NCBI GenBank assembly: GCA_902476645.1
Contig: CABSEG010000049.1
Coordinates: 1-21,111, forward strand
DNA: 21,111 bases
From: an uncultured Lachnospiraceae bacterium
Lineage (GTDB): Bacteria > Bacillota > Clostridia > Lachnospirales > Lachnospiraceae
Direction of reading: 5' to 3'
Shown here: positions 7,415 to 15,764 of the stretch, piece after piece
Layout: every line of letters starts with the position of its first letter
Numbering within the stretch: position 1 is the stretch's first letter
The notes under the pieces: model-generated
What the model saw: the letters and a program-made list of their open reading frames with translations, nothing else
Told to the model about the DNA's origin: nothing
The model's database searches: none
Made by a program: the position numbers and the translations under genes

Positions 7415-10400
7415 ATGAGTAAAACAAAGTTATGGAAACAGCTACTGTCTGCCTCGTTGGCTGCGGTTGTGGCCGTTACGGGGATTCCCTACCAATCCCT
7501 GGCAGCGGAACCGCACGGGCAGACAGGACAAGGGATGATTGCGAACTTCACCTTTGACGGGAAAGATCCCTATGATGGCGGAGGAGCAAAAGGCCAGCTT
7601 ATGGGATATGAGCTGGTAGAGCGGGACGGAGGAAATGCGTTGCAGTTTTCCGGTTCCTCCAGCGGCTGGCTGAATGTGACGAAGGAAGACGGAAGCCCTC
7701 TGCTCCAGGGAAAGGAAAATATCACCATTTCCTATGAGACAAACGATAATCAGTGGGGGTTTTTCCTTGCGCCAGATACCCAAAGACAGAATGACCGGGA
7801 AATTTATCTGGGGATGTTTAACGGGAATACGGTGGAGCGATATTGTGGAGGAAGGAACAATGCCGCATCCTCTAAAGTAGAGGGCGGAGCCGTTTCCGGC
7901 TGGACCAAGGTAGATGTGGTGATTGAGGAGACACAGACCACCCTCTATCTGAACGGAGTGAAGCAGGGTTCAGGTCCGGTGGCTTCGACAACAAAGCTCT
8001 CAGATATTTTAGGGCCGGATGGCGGTATCTTTCAGATTGGAAAGGCCAATTGGGGAGATGGAGAATACTCCAAAGGCCAGATCGATAACTTTAAGGTCTA
8101 CGACGGTGCGCTGACGGAGGGCCAGGTAGCAGGCTCGGAGGAAATTACCCAGCCTCTTTTAGCTGATTTTACCTTTGACTCTCTGGAGGAAGGATTCCGG
8201 GGAGCCGGGGCTGTCGCGGAGGCAGCGGGAATCCGTAAGTACAGCGCAGAGGGAGAGCAAGACAATTATGCCTTAAATCTGAATGGGTTAAACGGCTGGA
8301 TGAAAGTGACAGATGCGGATGGAAACCCTCTCCTGACAGGACTGTCAGAGATGACCCTCTCCTATGACAGCTGTATCCAGGAAAGCGGGACAAGCTGGGT
8401 GTTCTATGCGGCGCCAAGCGAGGACGGGCAGGTTTATGGGCAGGAACATTATCTGGGAATCATGAACAAAGACGGGGAAATTACCGTAGAGCGCTATAAC
8501 AACGATGGAGAAAGACCAGATAACAGTATTGTTTCGGATAGTAGCGGCACCTGGGAACATGTGGATGTGGTGTTCGCTGAGGAATCGACCACGGTCTATG
8601 TAGACGGCGTAAAGGTTGGAGAGTCTGAGAACTCTTATGCGCTGGAAGAGATTTTGGGAGATAGCAGTGTGCTCCAGATTGGAAAGGCAAACTGGAATGC
8701 TGGTGAATATTGCGTAGGTATGATTGATAATCTTCAGATTTACAATTATGCCAAGTCAGAAGCGGAGATTAGCGGAGTTTTGGAAGAAGAACTGCTGGCT
8801 TCCTACGATTTTGCGGATTTCGCGCTTGAGCCGGATGGAGCTTCTTTAAAGGATGAGGAGGGCAGACAGCTGCAGCTTGTTACAACAGGTTCCGGTACGA
8901 AGCCATCTCTGGTGGAGGATGAAACCAGGGGACAGGTGCTTCAATTAAACCAGGCTGCCTATGCAAACAGCGGTTACGCCTTACTTCCGGAGAATCCTTT
9001 CGAGGGAGCTTCTGCGGAACATGGCCTGACCCTGAATTTCTGGACAAAGACCACGGGAAATACCAGTAATTATGGGAACAAGTGCCTGATTGATTTCGAG
9101 GTGGCTCCGGCCTCCGCAGATAAGAGGGCAGGTACGTTTGCGGTAAACCAGCAGATGGTTTACTGGAATACCACGGATCAAAATGGAAAATACATCGATT
9201 TTAATATGGAATCCCTTGGACTTTCCACAAGAGATTTGTGGAAAATGGTGACCCTTGTGATAACCGAGGAAGGGCTAAAAGGCTACTGCGATGGATTTGA
9301 AGTTTCTGTTCCTGTCAATGGAAGCGATGGATCTTTGGACTACCCGCAGATGATCAGCGATTTAGTCGGTGGTCTGCTGGGTGAGGGAGAAAAATCTAAT
9401 GTGCGCCTGGGAGCAAGTCTTGCCACCTATTGGGAGTGCGCGGGGGCGAGGCTGGATGACATATCTTTCTATAAAAAAGCCCTGACCGACGAGGAGATTG
9501 TTGCTCTCTACGAGGACAGCAAGGTGGAAGTACCGGTCGAGTCCATCACTATTTCCGGAGATGATACGGTGGACGAGGGAAAGACGATTCAGCTTACCGC
9601 AGAATTTGTACCGGAGAATACCACAGAAAAGCATGTAAATTGGAAATCCAGCGATCAGAGTGTTCTGACCGTGGATCAAAACGGAGTGGTAACCGGAGTG
9701 GGCGAAGGAACGGCCACCGTTACCGCGGAGAAAAACGGCATTGTATCCAATGAGCTTTCTATTACCGTAAACGCGACGGTAAAAACCCTGGAGGAAGGAT
9801 ACTATCTGACCGTGTATTCTACCACCAAGAATTTTTATGCCTATGCGGCCAACGTGGAACAGGAGACACAGAGTGTTTACATGGCAGTCAGCAAAGATGG
9901 AAAGACTTTCGATGTATTAAACAATGGTGGCGGTGTGATCTTCTCAAAGAATACTGGAGGCAGTCTGAAGGTTACGAGTCCGAAAATTTTCAGAGATGGG
10001 GATACCTTTGTGGTAGCAGCTCCTGATGCGGAGGCTTCCAGAGGAATCCATCAGTTCACTTCCGCAGATGGCGTGCATTATTATGATGATGAGCTGGTTG
10101 ACTCCACAGAATATGATTTGGCTATTCCCTCTCTCAACAAAAATAATTTTCCGCTGCTTTTGGATGGAGAAAACATTCTAGAGTCGGATGAAACCATCAC
10201 CCTTGGAAACGCACTGGAGATTACGGAGGAAGAGTATACCTATCTTGTAAATAAGCTGGGTACGGTGGTTAATACAGGATTGGAAAGTCTTACAGATTTG
10301 ACCGTAACAAATCAGGATGATCTGGTGAAAAAGTTAAACAGTGAGAGAAATTCTGTTAATGCCACTTATTCAGACGGTTCGATCCAGAAATTTAACGTTG

Positions 10401-13400
10401 ACTGGAGCGATGCGTTAAGCAGCACAGATACTTCTGAGGCTGGAACCTATACGCTGACCGGTCAGGTGGTACAGACCAAATATCTCAATAAGTTAAAGGA
10501 ATTAAACGGCAGTACTCTGCCGGAGGATGATCCCCTAAATGTGAATCCGGATGAACCGGATAACTATGATGAGGAGACGGGAAAGACCTACTATGACGAG
10601 ACCAAGTTCGTGGAAGGTATGGCAGATCCCTGTATCTACTGGGATGAGCAGACGGGCTATTATTATATGACCGGTTCCTATTTCCCGCAGTCAGGCGATC
10701 AGATTGACAGCAACGATCATACCCAGCAGTATGACCGCGTTGTACTTCGCAGAGCCAGAACATTAGAAGGATTACAGAGCAGAAAAAATCAGGTGACCAT
10801 CTGGAAGGTTGGAAATCAAGGCTACTACAATGGAGAAGAATATGTAAACAGCGGCTACCGCTACATCTGGGCTCCAGAGATCCACAGAGTGGGAGATTAT
10901 TGGGTGATCTACTTTACCGAGAGCCATGACAGAAATAATGCCTTCAACATCTACTCCCATGCGCTGGTGTTGGATGGAGATCAGGATCCATACGAGACGG
11001 CACTGGAAAGCTCCGGACAGGCATCTGAATGGACAGACTACAAGGTAAACCAGACGGTCAGCGACGGCTTTAACTCCCTGGGCACCTCCTTCTGCCTGGA
11101 TATGACTTACTTTAAGGATGAAGTAAACGGCCAGTCTTATGTCATCTGGGCCGGCAAGCCAACGGCCTCCTACGGTGGAAGCAGCACAGATCTGTTTATT
11201 GCAAAGGTCAGTGAGGAAAAGCCATGGGAAGTGATCTCCGAAGCCACCAGACTGACCTGCTCGGAATACGGATGGGAAAGAATCCGCTTCTGTGTAAACG
11301 AGGGTCCCACCGTGCTGCAGCATGACGGAAACATCTTCATGTGTTATTCCGTATCCGGTACCGGTTCCGAGTATGCCATCGGTATGATGAACGTCAAAGG
11401 CGGAGAAGATTTGTTGGATATCAATAACTGGACCAAGAGTCCCTATCCGCTGCTGACCTCCAGGGATGTGGATGGAGAAGAGGGACCGGGACATAACTCT
11501 TTTACTGTGGACCAGGATGGAAACGCCATCTTTGTATACCACGCAAGACCCACCTCCCACAATTATCAGAAGTGCGGATGTGACGCCGATGGAAATAACA
11601 GTACCTGGAACAGTGAGCCGTTAAATGATCCCTGTCGCCACGCAAGGCTGAAACGGGTGCACTGGGCAGCAGATGGTACGCCAATTTTGAAGATGACCTA
11701 TGAGGATGAGCTTTTGGAAGAGTTCAGTACGGTCCAGATCAAGGTAACCAAAGAAGAAAAGGATGTCTTGCTGTCCGGACTGGAAGTGACGCCTCCGGAA
11801 AAACAAACCTATGAGGTTGGCGAGAATCTGGACACGACCGGAATGACCGTAACGGCGCTTTACAGCGATGAGAGCAGCAAGGTGCTGGAAGAAGGATATG
11901 AAATTACGGGATTTGATTCTAGTAAGGCACAGGAAGGCCAGACGATAACCGTATCCTACACGGAAGACGGCGTGACAAAAACGGCCTCCTTCCAGGTGAC
12001 GATTCAAGAAAAGGAATATCCCCCTGTGACAGAGGAAGACCTGATTGCAAGCTTTACTTTTGATGGAGAGGATGGCTTGAAGGGGGCAGGCGCAGCAGCT
12101 ACGGTCAATGGTACGGCAGCGTATGTGGACAGCTTTGCGGGAGCGGGGCAGGCCATGAGCATCAGTAGCAGCAACTGGCTGAATGTGACCAAAGAAGACG
12201 GAACACCGCTGCTTCAGGGACTGGAACGAATTACGATTTCCTATGACAGCAAGGCAACCAGTATGGGCAATGGCTGGCTCTTTTTTGCAGCTCCCAATGC
12301 CGATACACAGACCTATGAGAAAGAACACTACCTGGGAATCATGGATAAGGCTTCTGACATTACGGTAGAACGCTTTCATAACAACGGAAGCAGACCTGGC
12401 AACAGTATTGAGGCAGACAGCACCAGCGAGTGGAAGCATGTAGACTTGGTCATTGAGGAAGATACCTCTGCACTGTACATAGAGGGGAAGAAAGTGGGAG
12501 AGCAAACCAGCTCTTATAAACTCAGCGATATCCTGGGAGAGACCGGTGGAATCATCCAGATCGGAAAAGGAAACTGGGTAAATGGCGAGTACTACAATGG
12601 ATTGATCGATAACCTGAAAATTTACAATGGAGCAAAGACAGAGGAAGATCTGACCAGAACAGATCAGGATATTGTGGAAGCAGCTAAGGAAGCCCTGGAA
12701 ATTCCCAACATGGATGACGTGCGAGGAAACATTACTCTGGTGGATACCATCAAAGATGCTACGGTTACCTGGACAAGCTCTGACGAGAGTATCATCAGCA
12801 CCAAGCCGGTGGAAAATGAGGGTTACGATCCCACCCCTGCGGGTGTGGTAAACAGAGGCGATCAGGATCAGACCGTGACACTGACGGCAACCATCCAGAA
12901 AGGAGATGCGACAGCTACCAAAGAGTTTTCCGTAACTGTTAAGAAAAAGGCAGAAGAACTGAAGGAAGATGATTTTACAGCCTATCTGTTTGGAAGCTTC
13001 ACAGGAACGGAAGGAAGTCCCACGGACGAGCAGATTTATTTTGCAGTCAGCGAGGATGGCTACTATTATGAAGACTTAAACGGTTATAAGCCGGTACTGC
13101 AAAGTGACGTGGGAGAAAAAGGTGTCCGGGATCCGTATCTGCTGCGTTCCGCGGAGGGAGACCGGTTCTATCTGATCGCTACGGATCTGAGTATTTACTA
13201 CCGGGGAGGCTGGGGAAATGCCAATGCCACCACAACAGGAAGCCGGGATCTGATTGTATGGGAATCCACAGATCTGGTGAACTGGTCAGAGCCCAGAGCT
13301 GTGACGGTAGCGGGACTGGATGCCGGATGCGCATGGGCGCCGGAAGCCATCTATGATGAGAAGACCGGAGAGTACATCGTCTACTTTGCAAGTAACAGCA

Positions 13401-15598
13401 TGGAAGACGAGATTAATGACGGTGTACTTCAGATTTACTACACCAAGACCCGTGACTTTGTAAACTTTACAGAGGCAAAAGAATATATCACCAGAGGAGC
13501 AAATCAGTCTATCATTGATACGACTATGATTAAGAATGAGGAAGACGGATATTACTATCGCGCCTCCGCAGACGGACAAATTACTCTGGAAAGAAGCAAG
13601 GAGATCTTCGGAACCTGGGAGACGGTAACAAATCTGAACAGTCTTGGTCTGGGCGGGGATATGACCGGCGGTAAGCTGGAAGGCCCGGAACTGTTTAAAT
13701 TTAATAAGAAGGATTGGGTAGACGGAAAGCCCACTTATGGATTGTATACAGATCAGTATGCCGAAGGAAAAGGATATTTGCCGGTGATCACCACAGATCT
13801 GAGCGATGCGGATAATTCGAACCAGTCCTGGAAGAAACTTTCCACCGGAGAGTACAGCTTTGATACACTGAAGAAGCGCCATGGAACCATTCTGAACCTG
13901 ACCCAGGAGGAGTATGAGCGTGTGATGGAAGCGTATGCGCAAAAGCTTCCAAGTCTGGATGAAGATCCACAGGAAGAACCGGTGCTTTCTTATGATTTCG
14001 AGGATGGCACCATGAGTGACGGCTCTGGAAACGGCAGAGACGGACAGCTGTTTGGAAATGCCGCCATTGTGGAAGACGAGGAGAAAGGCGGAAAGGTCCT
14101 GAAACTGGACGGAACGGTCAACACCTATGCAGAGCTTCCCCAGGGATTCTTTGATTTGAGAAACACGGTAAGTATCTCTATGGATGTGAAGGCTGAAAAT
14201 GTCAGCGGAAACTATTTTACATTCACCTTTGGAGTAGACAGAACCAAATATTTGTTCCTGAAAACAGCGAATGATACCTCCAGAGTTTCCATGACCGTAG
14301 GAGGTTATGGATCCGAACAGACAGCCAGCGGAGAGTGCGGTACCATTTTGAACCGATGGATGAACTTTACCATTGTGCTGGATGGTGAAAGCAAGAGTTT
14401 GAAGCTGTATCTGGACGGCAAAAAGATTGGAGAGACCAAGGCAACAGTAAAGACGGCAGCTATGGGAGAAGATTTGGTATCATACCTTGGAAAATCCTTC
14501 TACAGCGAAGACGGATACTTCAGCGGATGCTTTGATAACGTTAAAGTTTACAACCGCGTATTGACGGATGAGGAAATCGCGGAGGCAAATCAGCCGAAGC
14601 CGGAAATGGTGACCGTGACCTATACGGCAGGAGAAGGAGGAAGTATCCAGGGCGATACGACGCAGACCATTGTTAAGGGAGAAAGCACTACAGAAGTAAT
14701 AGCGACAGCGGATGAAGGCTATGAGTTTGTAGAGTGGAGCGATGGCAATACCCAGGCCAGACGTGCCGATTCCAATGTTCAGAAGGATGTCAACTATGAA
14801 GCCTTCTTTAGAAAGGCGGATGTGACAGAACCGGAAGAGACTGTGACAGTTACCTATGTGGCAGGCGTTGGCGGCAAGATCGAGGGAACGGCCATTCAGA
14901 CCATCGTGAAAGGTGGCAATGCCTCTGAAGTAACCGCAGTGGCAAATGAAGGATATGTCTTTAGCAAGTGGAGCGATGGCGTGACCACGGCTAAGAGAAC
15001 GGACCGGAATGTGACGGTATCTAAGAAGGTGACAGCAGAATTTACAAAGATTCAGGTGACAGAGCCTCAGCCTACGATGCCGGAGGCAGCCTCTGTAAAA
15101 CTGAATGTAAAGAAAAAGATCACCATCGGACGAAAAGAGAAGGTACAGCTGAAAGCCAATGTGCTGCCGGAAAAAGCATCCCAGAAGGTAACCTGGAAGT
15201 CCAGCAAAAAGTCGGTAGTAAGTGTTTCCGCAAATGGAAAAATTACCGGGAAAAAAGTTGGAAAGGCCACGATTACAGCTACTACGGAAAACGGCAAGAA
15301 GGTAACCTGCATTGTGACGGTAAAGAAAGCGCCGAAAAAGATTGTTTTGAAAAATGCGCCAAAGACCAACAAAAAACTGGCAACCAAGACACTTAAGAAG
15401 GGTAAGAGCTGGAGAATGAGAGTGAAGCTTTCCTCTAAGAAGATGGCAAGCTATAAGCTGACTTATCAATCCAGCAACAAGAAGGTTGCAACCGTAAACG
15501 CAAAGGGCAAGATCAAAGCAAGAAAGAAAGGAACAGCAGTTATCACTGCAAGGACTTACAACGGAAGAAAAGTGAGAATTAAGATTCGTGTAAAATAA
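7415..15598 (+). CDS. Giant secreted enzyme with two GH43 domains (protein B)
   Basis: This 2727-residue exported protein starts at ATG 7415, 7 bases after AGGAG. Order: signal peptide (1-~31); LamG-like 41-240, 248-455 and 460-702; Big_2 707-786; degenerate GH43-like segment 795-930 (Ser855 replaces the base Asp); Big_4-like 945-1020; catalytic GH43 1066-1428 (Asp1071, Asp1229, Glu1296, GPGHNS); Big_3-like 1452-1530; LamG-like 1542-1745; atypical Ig-like 1751-1843; second catalytic GH43 1853-2174 (Asp1906 in GVRDP, Asp2035 in IIDTT, Glu2089 in LEGPE); LamG-like 2188-2392; two InlB B-repeats 2398-2545; two basic Big_2-type domains 2557-2727. The two GH43 domains are of different subfamilies and may act on different linkages of one glycan. 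The middle resembles protein A and residues 1542-2392 resemble protein C. Five LamG-like domains suggest multivalent glycan binding. Substrate unknown. Confidence 0.93.
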   Translation: MSKTKLWKQLLSASLAAVVAVTGIPYQSLAAEPHGQTGQGMIANFTFDGKDPYDGGGAKGQLMGYELVERDGGNALQFSGSSSGWLNVTKEDGSPLLQGKENITISYETNDNQWGFFLAPDTQRQNDREIYLGMFNGNTVERYCGGRNNAASSKVEGGAVSGWTKVDVVIEETQTTLYLNGVKQGSGPVASTTKLSDILGPDGGIFQIGKANWGDGEYSKGQIDNFKVYDGALTEGQVAGSEEITQPLLADFTFDSLEEGFRGAGAVAEAAGIRKYSAEGEQDNYALNLNGLNGWMKVTDADGNPLLTGLSEMTLSYDSCIQESGTSWVFYAAPSEDGQVYGQEHYLGIMNKDGEITVERYNNDGERPDNSIVSDSSGTWEHVDVVFAEESTTVYVDGVKVGESENSYALEEILGDSSVLQIGKANWNAGEYCVGMIDNLQIYNYAKSEAEISGVLEEELLASYDFADFALEPDGASLKDEEGRQLQLVTTGSGTKPSLVEDETRGQVLQLNQAAYANSGYALLPENPFEGASAEHGLTLNFWTKTTGNTSNYGNKCLIDFEVAPASADKRAGTFAVNQQMVYWNTTDQNGKYIDFNMESLGLSTRDLWKMVTLVITEEGLKGYCDGFEVSVPVNGSDGSLDYPQMISDLVGGLLGEGEKSNVRLGASLATYWECAGARLDDISFYKKALTDEEIVALYEDSKVEVPVESITISGDDTVDEGKTIQLTAEFVPENTTEKHVNWKSSDQSVLTVDQNGVVTGVGEGTATVTAEKNGIVSNELSITVNATVKTLEEGYYLTVYSTTKNFYAYAANVEQETQSVYMAVSKDGKTFDVLNNGGGVIFSKNTGGSLKVTSPKIFRDGDTFVVAAPDAEASRGIHQFTSADGVHYYDDELVDSTEYDLAIPSLNKNNFPLLLDGENILESDETITLGNALEITEEEYTYLVNKLGTVVNTGLESLTDLTVTNQDDLVKKLNSERNSVNATYSDGSIQKFNVDWSDALSSTDTSEAGTYTLTGQVVQTKYLNKLKELNGSTLPEDDPLNVNPDEPDNYDEETGKTYYDETKFVEGMADPCIYWDEQTGYYYMTGSYFPQSGDQIDSNDHTQQYDRVVLRRARTLEGLQSRKNQVTIWKVGNQGYYNGEEYVNSGYRYIWAPEIHRVGDYWVIYFTESHDRNNAFNIYSHALVLDGDQDPYETALESSGQASEWTDYKVNQTVSDGFNSLGTSFCLDMTYFKDEVNGQSYVIWAGKPTASYGGSSTDLFIAKVSEEKPWEVISEATRLTCSEYGWERIRFCVNEGPTVLQHDGNIFMCYSVSGTGSEYAIGMMNVKGGEDLLDINNWTKSPYPLLTSRDVDGEEGPGHNSFTVDQDGNAIFVYHARPTSHNYQKCGCDADGNNSTWNSEPLNDPCRHARLKRVHWAADGTPILKMTYEDELLEEFSTVQIKVTKEEKDVLLSGLEVTPPEKQTYEVGENLDTTGMTVTALYSDESSKVLEEGYEITGFDSSKAQEGQTITVSYTEDGVTKTASFQVTIQEKEYPPVTEEDLIASFTFDGEDGLKGAGAAATVNGTAAYVDSFAGAGQAMSISSSNWLNVTKEDGTPLLQGLERITISYDSKATSMGNGWLFFAAPNADTQTYEKEHYLGIMDKASDITVERFHNNGSRPGNSIEADSTSEWKHVDLVIEEDTSALYIEGKKVGEQTSSYKLSDILGETGGIIQIGKGNWVNGEYYNGLIDNLKIYNGAKTEEDLTRTDQDIVEAAKEALEIPNMDDVRGNITLVDTIKDATVTWTSSDESIISTKPVENEGYDPTPAGVVNRGDQDQTVTLTATIQKGDATATKEFSVTVKKKAEELKEDDFTAYLFGSFTGTEGSPTDEQIYFAVSEDGYYYEDLNGYKPVLQSDVGEKGVRDPYLLRSAEGDRFYLIATDLSIYYRGGWGNANATTTGSRDLIVWESTDLVNWSEPRAVTVAGLDAGCAWAPEAIYDEKTGEYIVYFASNSMEDEINDGVLQIYYTKTRDFVNFTEAKEYITRGANQSIIDTTMIKNEEDGYYYRASADGQITLERSKEIFGTWETVTNLNSLGLGGDMTGGKLEGPELFKFNKKDWVDGKPTYGLYTDQYAEGKGYLPVITTDLSDADNSNQSWKKLSTGEYSFDTLKKRHGTILNLTQEEYERVMEAYAQKLPSLDEDPQEEPVLSYDFEDGTMSDGSGNGRDGQLFGNAAIVEDEEKGGKVLKLDGTVNTYAELPQGFFDLRNTVSISMDVKAENVSGNYFTFTFGVDRTKYLFLKTANDTSRVSMTVGGYGSEQTASGECGTILNRWMNFTIVLDGESKSLKLYLDGKKIGETKATVKTAAMGEDLVSYLGKSFYSEDGYFSGCFDNVKVYNRVLTDEEIAEANQPKPEMVTVTYTAGEGGSIQGDTTQTIVKGESTTEVIATADEGYEFVEWSDGNTQARRADSNVQKDVNYEAFFRKADVTEPEETVTVTYVAGVGGKIEGTAIQTIVKGGNASEVTAVANEGYVFSKWSDGVTTAKRTDRNVTVSKKVTAEFTKIQVTEPQPTMPEAASVKLNVKKKITIGRKEKVQLKANVLPEKASQKVTWKSSKKSVVSVSANGKITGKKVGKATITATTENGKKVTCIVTVKKAPKKIVLKNAPKTNKKLATKTLKKGKSWRMRVKLSSKKMASYKLTYQSSNKKVATVNAKGKIKARKKGTAVITARTYNGRKVRIKIRVK
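9797..10204 (+). other. Degenerate GH43-like segment in protein B
   Basis: Residues 795-930 resemble the first blades of GH43: VYMAVSKDGKTFDVLNNGG, then VTSPKIFRDGDTFVVAA (Ser855 at the base-Asp position), then FTSADGVHYYDDEL. As in protein A it precedes a Big_4-like domain and an intact GH43 domain. Fewer blades are recognisable than in A. The family call rests on motif alignment by eye. Confidence 0.5.
12038..14590 (+). repeat. LamG/Ig-like/GH43/LamG cassette, copy in protein B
   Basis: Residues 1542-2392 (851 aa) carry the same four modules in the same order as residues 44-906 of protein C. Shared landmarks are QIGK.NW..GEY in the first LamG, DDVRGN in the Ig-like domain, GVRDP, VWESTDLVNWSEPR and WAPEAIYDE in GH43, and LPQGFFD in the last LamG. 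Here the shared tail follows directly. Confidence 0.8.
14609..15595 (+). repeat. Shared C-terminal tail, copy 2 (protein B)
   Basis: Residues 2399-2727: two InlB B-repeats and two Big_2-type domains. The last 167 residues hold 44 Lys and 8 Arg against 3 acidic residues. The final domain is slightly longer than in A because of a KNAPKTNKKLA-type insert near 2646-2656. Confidence 0.85.
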
Positions 15599-15610
15599 CT
15601 AATAGCACAG

Positions 15611-15650
15611 ACAGGCAGCGTCTTCTGATTTAGAAGGCGCTGCCTGTTTT
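15611..15650 (+). terminator. Intrinsic terminator of protein B
   Basis: A 16-bp stem with one G-U pair (15611-15626 with 15632-15647) closes a 5-base loop and runs into TTTT (15647-15650). It begins 13 bases after the stop codon, so protein C should need its own promoter. Confidence 0.85.
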
Positions 15651-15669
15651 ACTGTACACGGAAGTGAAA

Positions 15670-15701
15670 AATACGAAAAATATCGAACAAAGGTGATAAA
15701 A
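15670..15701 (+). promoter_or_regulatory. A-rich element shared with the protein B upstream region, copy 2
   Basis: The core AAAAATATCGAACAAA (15676-15691) has one difference from 7146-7161. It lies about 55 bases before the -10 of protein C. A weaker relative (AAAAAATCAAACA, 2763-2775) lies upstream of protein A. Possible activator site or UP-like element. Confidence 0.25.
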
Positions 15702-15727
15702 TAACGGACGTACGAAAGTAGGAGTCG

Positions 15728-15736
15728 TGATATAAT
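15728..15736 (+). promoter_or_regulatory. Extended -10 promoter for protein C
   Basis: TGATATAAT is a perfect extended -10. No good -35 stands 16-18 bases upstream. The predicted start near 15743 gives a leader of only ~22 bases, just enough for the AGGAGG at 15751. Confidence 0.65.
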
Positions 15737-15750
15737 ACCAGAAAAAGAGT

Positions 15751-15756
15751 AGGAGG
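15751..15756 (+). promoter_or_regulatory. Ribosome binding site of protein C
   Basis: AGGAGG lies 8 bases before ATG 15765. A second ATG at 15761, only 4 bases from the AGGAGG, opens a three-codon frame ending at TAG 15770-15772, so 15765 is the productive start. Confidence 0.8.
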
Positions 15757-15764
15757 TTCTATGA

